Below are positions 58,706 through 64,000 of a DNA stretch of 64,000 bases, piece by piece (within the stretch, counting starts at the first letter, position 1; each line of letters begins with the position of its first letter). Source of the stretch: Eretmocerus hayati (Eukaryota; Arthropoda; Insecta; Hymenoptera; Aphelinidae). The stretch lies in the NCBI GenBank assembly GCA_029851415.1, contig CM056742.1:99058976-99122975 (forward strand), written 5' to 3'. Made by a program: the position numbers and the translations under genes. Below the pieces are notes generated by a model, which was not told the origin of the DNA, did no database searches, and was given only the letters and a program-made list of their open reading frames with translations.

Positions 58706-59883
58706 TGCTTCACTTCCATCCTGAGTGCCCTCCATGGGTATCATAGTAGAATTCTGAATCAGTCTTCACCATCAAATTTCATGGATTGAGTCTACTGAAA
58801 CAATAGGAAGGAAAAAGCAGTCATCAAGATTTCAGATCATGTAGTGAGCCGAACATTTCTATCTACCTAGATGTCTTTGCTCGCCTATCAATACTTTTGT
58901 CACTGAGGCTTGACCTTCATCCTATTTCATCATATAACATGAGTAGTTTTTATAGATATCTCTACTGTAGTGATAATGGAGGGCACTTGTCATGTGCTCA
59001 AAGTTAATCAGCAATTTAAAATCTAAATCCGAACTGATGCTGTACCATAGTTTATTATTTGATATTTGAAAATGGTCCACACATGGAATATTCAAATCAA
59101 GGAATAGCACATGACATTCTATTACCCCAACAATGTTTTCGAATATGGAAACAAGTGTTATTCATTTATTGAAATGTACTTGACCATGGTGGGAACCTTG
59201 CTTTCCAAGTCGATAAGTGTAGCCAAGGTTCCAATTCATCCATCGATGGATGTTAAGTACTGAGCACTGTTCAACTCACTATTTGGCAGCTATGGGCAGA
59301 CTCAGATTCGGAAAATTTATGGAGTGCTGAGGAGTTGAGTTGCTGATAAATATCACAATAGGGCAGGAAGCTTCTTTCATGAAATCCACCACACCCATGC
59401 AACTGATATTATTAGACAACTCACAATCACATATCATATCAGACTCAGGTGGTCTCCATGACTACCTGGTATCTCAAAAACGTGTCAAAATATTCATAAC
59501 AATCAGCCCGACAGACAGGGACAGATCATTTGTCGTCTGCACCGTGACCGAAATCTGCAGAGAGGTTAGTTATGTTAGCCAACCGCTTGGTGGCGCTGCT
59601 ACCAGATGACACGTGTGCGTGTGTGCGTTCACTTCACAAACAAGAAACAACGCAAAACAATACGGCGATAACCAAACCTGCAAATCTTACATCAGCGATG
59701 GATCGCTAAAATTATCTCGGGCTATTTTTCTCAAATCGGACCAACTTTTGAGATTAGGCGAGGAATTCAAACAGTTCGCGAATGAGGAAAAAACATCCGC
59801 GTCGACTGTACATGAAAACCCTTCTGGGGGGGGGGGGGGGGCGAATGGTTCATATGTGGAATTTCGGACTTTTACAGTAGAGA
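58706..59883. other. Right-arm inner segment
   Basis: Mirror of the left inner segment, with an extra ~150 bp (about 59655-59810) absent from the left arm, followed by a poly(G) tract at about 59825-59841. Confidence 0.5.
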
Positions 59884-59953
59884 ATACTGTAGCCAAGTCG
59901 GTGACGAGTTAGAATACTACCTACTTTGCGGAACGCAGTTCGAATCCCCTGGA
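59884..59953 (+). repeat. tRNA-like segment, right arm
   Basis: TAGCCAAGTCGGTGACGAG (A-box-like) and GCAGTTCGAATCCCC (B box) are followed by T8. Its A-box region is closer to consensus than the left-arm copy. Confidence 0.5.
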
Positions 59954-60945
59954 AATCAATTTTTTTTCTTCCAATCATACTCAATCATTTTTCATGGACA
60001 ATTTCATCAAGATCTCGTTCATGAACTATCCAATTCGAAAATATTCGTGTCAATCAGGACAGTTTGATACGTTTTTTTTCGTTTGCAACAAATAACTGAT
60101 TAATACGGAAAAACATCAAATTCCTATGGTGGAAATGATAACGTAAGTGACAAAATTGTTGATTCAAAAATCGAACCGATTTCCAATATTGTTACGTCAT
60201 TGACGCTCTTCGAATCGCAAGTTAATTGAGTGATCCACAAATGGATTTTTCGAAAAATGGCTCCAATTATCAACTTCCGATTCGACAATCACAAATCAGA
60301 TTTCCTTACTTGTTTGAGATAGAATGAATTATTTATTTGGATTGAGAGAATACAATAGAATTACCATTTTGGTGTTTTAAATCTTGGCCCAAAAGATTGC
60401 CTAGTGCGAACGCTACTCGAAGGATATAATACATCATGTATCGAGTTGCGGAGAATGCGTTGATTCAACGGAACGAGTGCTGGGACGCAGTAACAATACA
60501 AGTTTTATGAATGAACGCGTTTTCGGCACGAAATGCATACATAATTCTCTTGCTTCCAAAGGGAGAATGCTTTTCTCGAGCCACTCTCGCTTCGGAAGAA
60601 CTGGTCGGGAAAGCGTTTCGTCTGTTCCCAACAGAAAAATAGCGTATGCACCTCGTTCGAGGAGCGTCTGCTCCCGAACCCCGGTACATAATCTACTATA
60701 ATCGCCTTAATCAATGGTTGCCATGAAAAATAAATGTATAACAATATGTTATGATATATTATGATATGTTATGATATATATTCATATACAATCATATTTC
60801 TATAGCTAAGTGGAATGAGGACTGGCAGAGACTGCTTCATCCATCTCTATTTTGGGATTGATCAGGTTTGGTTTTCACCACGATTAATTGACATTCTACT
60901 TATGAATACGAATATAATTATATATAATAATATGAAATCATATAT
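59954..60945. other. Right-arm segment between tRNA-like part and array
   Basis: Mirror of 56442-57417, with small differences, including extra TATGATATG repeats near 60750-60780. Confidence 0.5.
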
Positions 60946-61540
60946 TACCCCCCGAGAATTCATGATTTTTTGCCAATATGCGGTGATTCGTGTGACCTCT
61001 CGCCCCGAAGCTCGTTCTAGACGCTCTCAAAGTCCCGCAGGTGTATCCACGCACTTTTGGGACACGGCAAATGATAGGTGGATGATGGACAAAGGTAGTC
61101 CAGGTACTTTCAATGTGGCACATTTGCGTTTACCCCCCAAGAATTCGTGATTTTGCACCAATTCGCAGTGATTTATGTGACCTCTCGCCTCGAAGCTCGT
61201 TCTAGACGCTCTCAAAGTCCCGCAGATGTATCCACGCACTCTTGGGACACGGCAAATGATAGGTGGATGATGTACAAAGGTAGTCCAGGTACTTTCAATG
61301 TGGCACATTTGCGTTTACAACCCAAGAATTCGTGATTTTGCACCAATTCGCAGTGATTTGTGTGACCTCTCGCCTCGGAGCTCGTTCTAGCCACTCTCAA
61401 AGTCCCGCAGGTGTATCCACGCACTTTTGGGACACAGCAAATGATAGGTGGGTGATGTACAAAGGTATCCCAGGTACTTTCAATGTGGCACATTCGCGTT
61501 TACACCCCGAGAATTCATGATTTTTCACCAATATGCAGTT
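60946..61540 (-). repeat. 185-bp tandem repeat, right arm, about 3 units
   Basis: Same unit as the left arm in reverse orientation; the start word recurs at about 60952, 61137, 61322 and 61507, exactly 185 bp apart. Confidence 0.95.
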
Positions 61541-62018
61541 TTTTCATGATTTCCCATCCCCAAGTGGGCCCTAATCCTCAAAATGAGTGGTAGAAAAAAT
61601 TTTCAAAACACATATTCCGACGTAAAATTTTTCGTTCTCTCGAATGCCGTAGTTCAAATTTCAAAATGTCGGTGGTAACCCCCTCAAAAATGCAAAAAAC
61701 TCCAAAAAATTGCAATTTTCAAAAAATCGCCCAAAACATCAAATTTGTTTTCAAAAATGAAACATTTTTGTTCCCTATAAAAATTTGCATAAATCCCTTC
61801 CGCTCCGAGTTAAACGCCTAATACTGCGTTTTTTCCTCATTTTCGCGCTATTCAGCCCACCATGGGCGTATGAGTCCAGGAGACTTCTCGGGGGAAAAGG
61901 ATTCGGATTCTACGATCAAAAAGCTACAATTTCCTCGCTTGCAAATTTCCGATATCGATTTTTTTCAGCGTAAGAAGAATTTTGGGCCCAGAGGTGTTTC
62001 GGAAACCTGTGTGCGGCG

Positions 62019-63439
62019 GCGGCAGTAGCGGTGGCATCATTTAAATTAGTGTAATTCTTTCGCTGAGACAACCAGGCAGTGTTGTTGTTGGTGCTGTTTG
62101 TAATTGTGTGTCTGGGCGGGGGCGGTGCGGGGCCAAACGTGCAGTCGAGATGTTTACGGCGTGATCAAGCACGCCTCAATTGCCGACGAGCAGGAAGCCG
62201 CTGCCTTGGCCGATGCAGCAGACGGCCAACATGCCGCGTGGCAGTAGAAACGCCGGCCACGCGATGCGTTTCCAGCAGCCTCTCGTTGTTGCCGACAGTT
62301 TGTAATGCAGATTTAGTGAGTGAGTGTGAGCGTGGTGGGTCATGATTTCAGTGCGACAAAAGCATGAACCGCGGTCATCGTGTGCGAGCAGCATGATACC
62401 ATGATTTATGAAGTCAAAGTGATGTTCATGTTGCTAGTCGCCCCGTGTGTATCGGTCTGTTTGTTTTTCGTAAGCCTTTTTACAGGTCTGCGATGTATGG
62501 AGATCACAATTGTGGTGGCTGGTTGGAGGCTGAAAAGTGAGTCTCGCTTCATATAGAAATCCTTTCGTGTTTTGCGATTAGATAATAATGTGTGTCACGT
62601 GAAAAAACAGAGGCGGCGTGTCTGCGGAATTTTGTCGGCTGCTATCGAACATCACTTGCAGTCTCGTTCGAGTCGCTGCGCCTCAGTTGCATCATTGAAT
62701 GATTCCATAGATGGTATCATTAGTAATAGTGTAGAATAGTTCTTACATGGAGAGAACCTACAGACTTATTCGTGAGTGCAATGTTAAAATCCCGTGCGTT
62801 GCGCATGCGTTGTCTAAAATGTGGAATCGCCTTGATGCAACGTGTGTATCAGGCCGTCGGTTGCTGTGGCGTCGTGAATATGAAGACAGCATTCTTGGTG
62901 TTGATCGGCTCATTTGCAGTCAGACGAGACAATCTCATTCTGGCTACTTTAGAAGAAAAAAATGATGAAATCTTCTGTGGTGTGCGCTTCACTCTCGAGT
63001 CAGCCTGTTGCGCTAATCAGAGGCAACTGATGAGCATCAGTTGTGCTTCTTCTTTATTAACGAGTGTAACGTGATTCTTTATCGGGAATCGACATTCGGC
63101 CTGTAAATTTGCCGGTCCAATTGATTCAATGATCAGTTTCATCTGAAATCTGACGGTAAGTAATGCTGATTGCGAGCAGTGCCACTATCGAGTCGTAATG
63201 AAATTTGGCCAGTGTATTCAATTTGAGCACAGTCTAGCTGTGGCGAGCTTCACTTCTCAATAGCTTTCCATTGAAGCTGATGTTGTGATCTCTCTCGCGT
63301 GGGTGCGAGAGATCAGCGTTGTTGAGGTGGGTAGATGCAGTCGATACTCGCGTGAGCAACGAGTTTCATATGAAGACTCACAGTTTCTCGAGCAAGTTCA
63401 GTTGGAAATGCTTGCGTCAACAAGAAATTTCCTACTTTT
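62019..63439. other. Intergenic sequence, nothing recognised
   Basis: Moderately GC-rich with short frames but no recognisable domain. The phrase CGAGTGTAACGTG (near 63060) also occurs at 38137 in the interior of the 12.3-kb block, a hint of relatedness only. Confidence 0.35.
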
Positions 63440-64000
63440 CGTTACTATCTCGAACACGAGCTTTGCGCACGCTGAGGTCAGAATTTCTTAGAGTCAGAAT
63501 TTCTCTCTGCAAATAACGTTCAGATGACCCGCGTGTGCGGGCAATTCATATCCCATAGGAAATTGCGGCTCGCGTACGCTGAATTTGGATAGCGTCTTGT
63601 GCGCGATCGGCATCTCATCTTCTTTAGCCTCGCGTACGCAAATATGTATCCCACTCGCGTGAGGATAACCATTTGATGCGGAGGATTCCTTGTCTGATTC
63701 GCGTACGCGAACGTAATGTTGACTCGCGTGTCCGAGAATCTCATATTCTCAAGAATTTCGGAGCTCGCATACGCTAAGTTTGGGAAAAATCGTGTGTGCG
63801 ATCGGCATCTTCTTCTCTCTTGTCTCGCGTACGCGGATATGTATGTGGAAATTTGATGGCGATCTATGGCATCACATGGGTATTCTCGTGCGAGAGAATG
63901 AAGAAAAGGAAAAAAATTCTCGTGCGAGTAAGATACATACGATTTATTCGATTATGTTGGTCGGAGCGCTCCGACTCTCGGACCTCTCTTTCTAATGCCA
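63440..64000. repeat. Diverged CG-rich minisatellite at window end
   Basis: Words such as GCTCGCGTACGCTGAATTTG, CCTCGCGTACGC and GTGTGCGATCGGCATCT recur at irregular 60-100-bp spacing. The pattern resembles the array inside the 12.3-kb block. It runs off the window. Confidence 0.6.

Larger units (their letters stand above)
54452..62018. mobile_element. 7.6-kb foldback-like palindrome with tandem-repeat arms
   Basis: The left arm (54452-58518) is the reverse complement of the right arm (58706-62018), with a spacer of about 187 bp. From the outside in, the arms share a CACACAGGTTTCCGAAACAC end, a ~450-bp unique part, a 185-bp tandem array, an ATAT-rich junction, a CG-rich ~250-bp segment, a poly(C)/poly(G) tract, a tRNA-like segment and ~1.1 kb up to the centre. 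Arms differ in repeat number and one ~150-bp indel. There is no transposase. The architecture recalls Foldback/Galileo elements; an inverted duplication is the alternative. I could not find a target duplication. Confidence 0.8.

Overview
This is a gene-poor, repeat-dense stretch of an animal nuclear genome, most likely an insect. It contains a dead I-like non-LTR retrotransposon, an intact R1-type non-LTR retrotransposon, a truncated Ty1/copia element, many foldback-like or MITE-like inverted repeats, microsatellites, TTAGG-like scraps and tRNA-derived Pol III-like sequences. The order Hymenoptera is only a guess. I see no host protein-coding gene I can defend and no canonical tRNA or rRNA gene. 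All clear coding sequence belongs to retrotransposons.

Layout, left half. 1-3650 is AT-rich sequence with a short 34-bp tandem repeat and a 0.9-kb inverted repeat. 3668-8957 is a full-length minus-strand LINE with RNase H, bounded by a 13-bp target-site duplication; ORF1 is open, but ORF2 has two frameshifts and two stops. 9-21 kb is a patchwork of MITE-like palindromes (10.8, 11.7-13.7, 16.8, 17.85, 18.5-19.6 and 20.0-20.4 kb), a (GA)n tract, a 20-bp minisatellite and tRNA-like segments. 22.15-23.69 kb is a 5'-truncated copia element with its 3' LTR. 24.4-27.7 kb holds two tandem duplications, one interrupted by an arm of the 11.7-kb palindrome family. 27.86-30.79 kb holds adjoining and nested terminal-inverted-repeat elements. 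31.7-33.4 kb is a decayed ~305-bp repeat. 34.8-35.25 kb has four copies of a ~60-66-nt unit whose closing stem shows compensatory base changes.

Layout, right half. 37475-49790 is bounded by two 321-bp inverted repeats with TATA flanks. It is filled by a ~78-bp CG-rich minisatellite, a MITE, (GATA)n tracts, an intact R1-type LINE (40880-46759) and a second 5'-truncated copy of that LINE, each adjoining GATA repeats. 49931-52358 is an apparent 2.4-kb solo LTR with a 4-bp target duplication. 54452-62018 is a 7.6-kb imperfect palindrome whose arms carry unequal numbers of a 185-bp tandem repeat, reminiscent of Foldback/Galileo architecture. The window ends in sequence related to the CG-rich minisatellite.

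Taken together, the window records layered insertions: satellites and inverted-repeat elements provided targets, and LINEs and MITEs later inserted in them. The strongest leads are the GATA-associated R1-type element, the 12.3-kb inverted-repeat-bounded satellite block, the covarying RNA-like repeat at 34.8-35.25 kb and the 7.6-kb palindrome.
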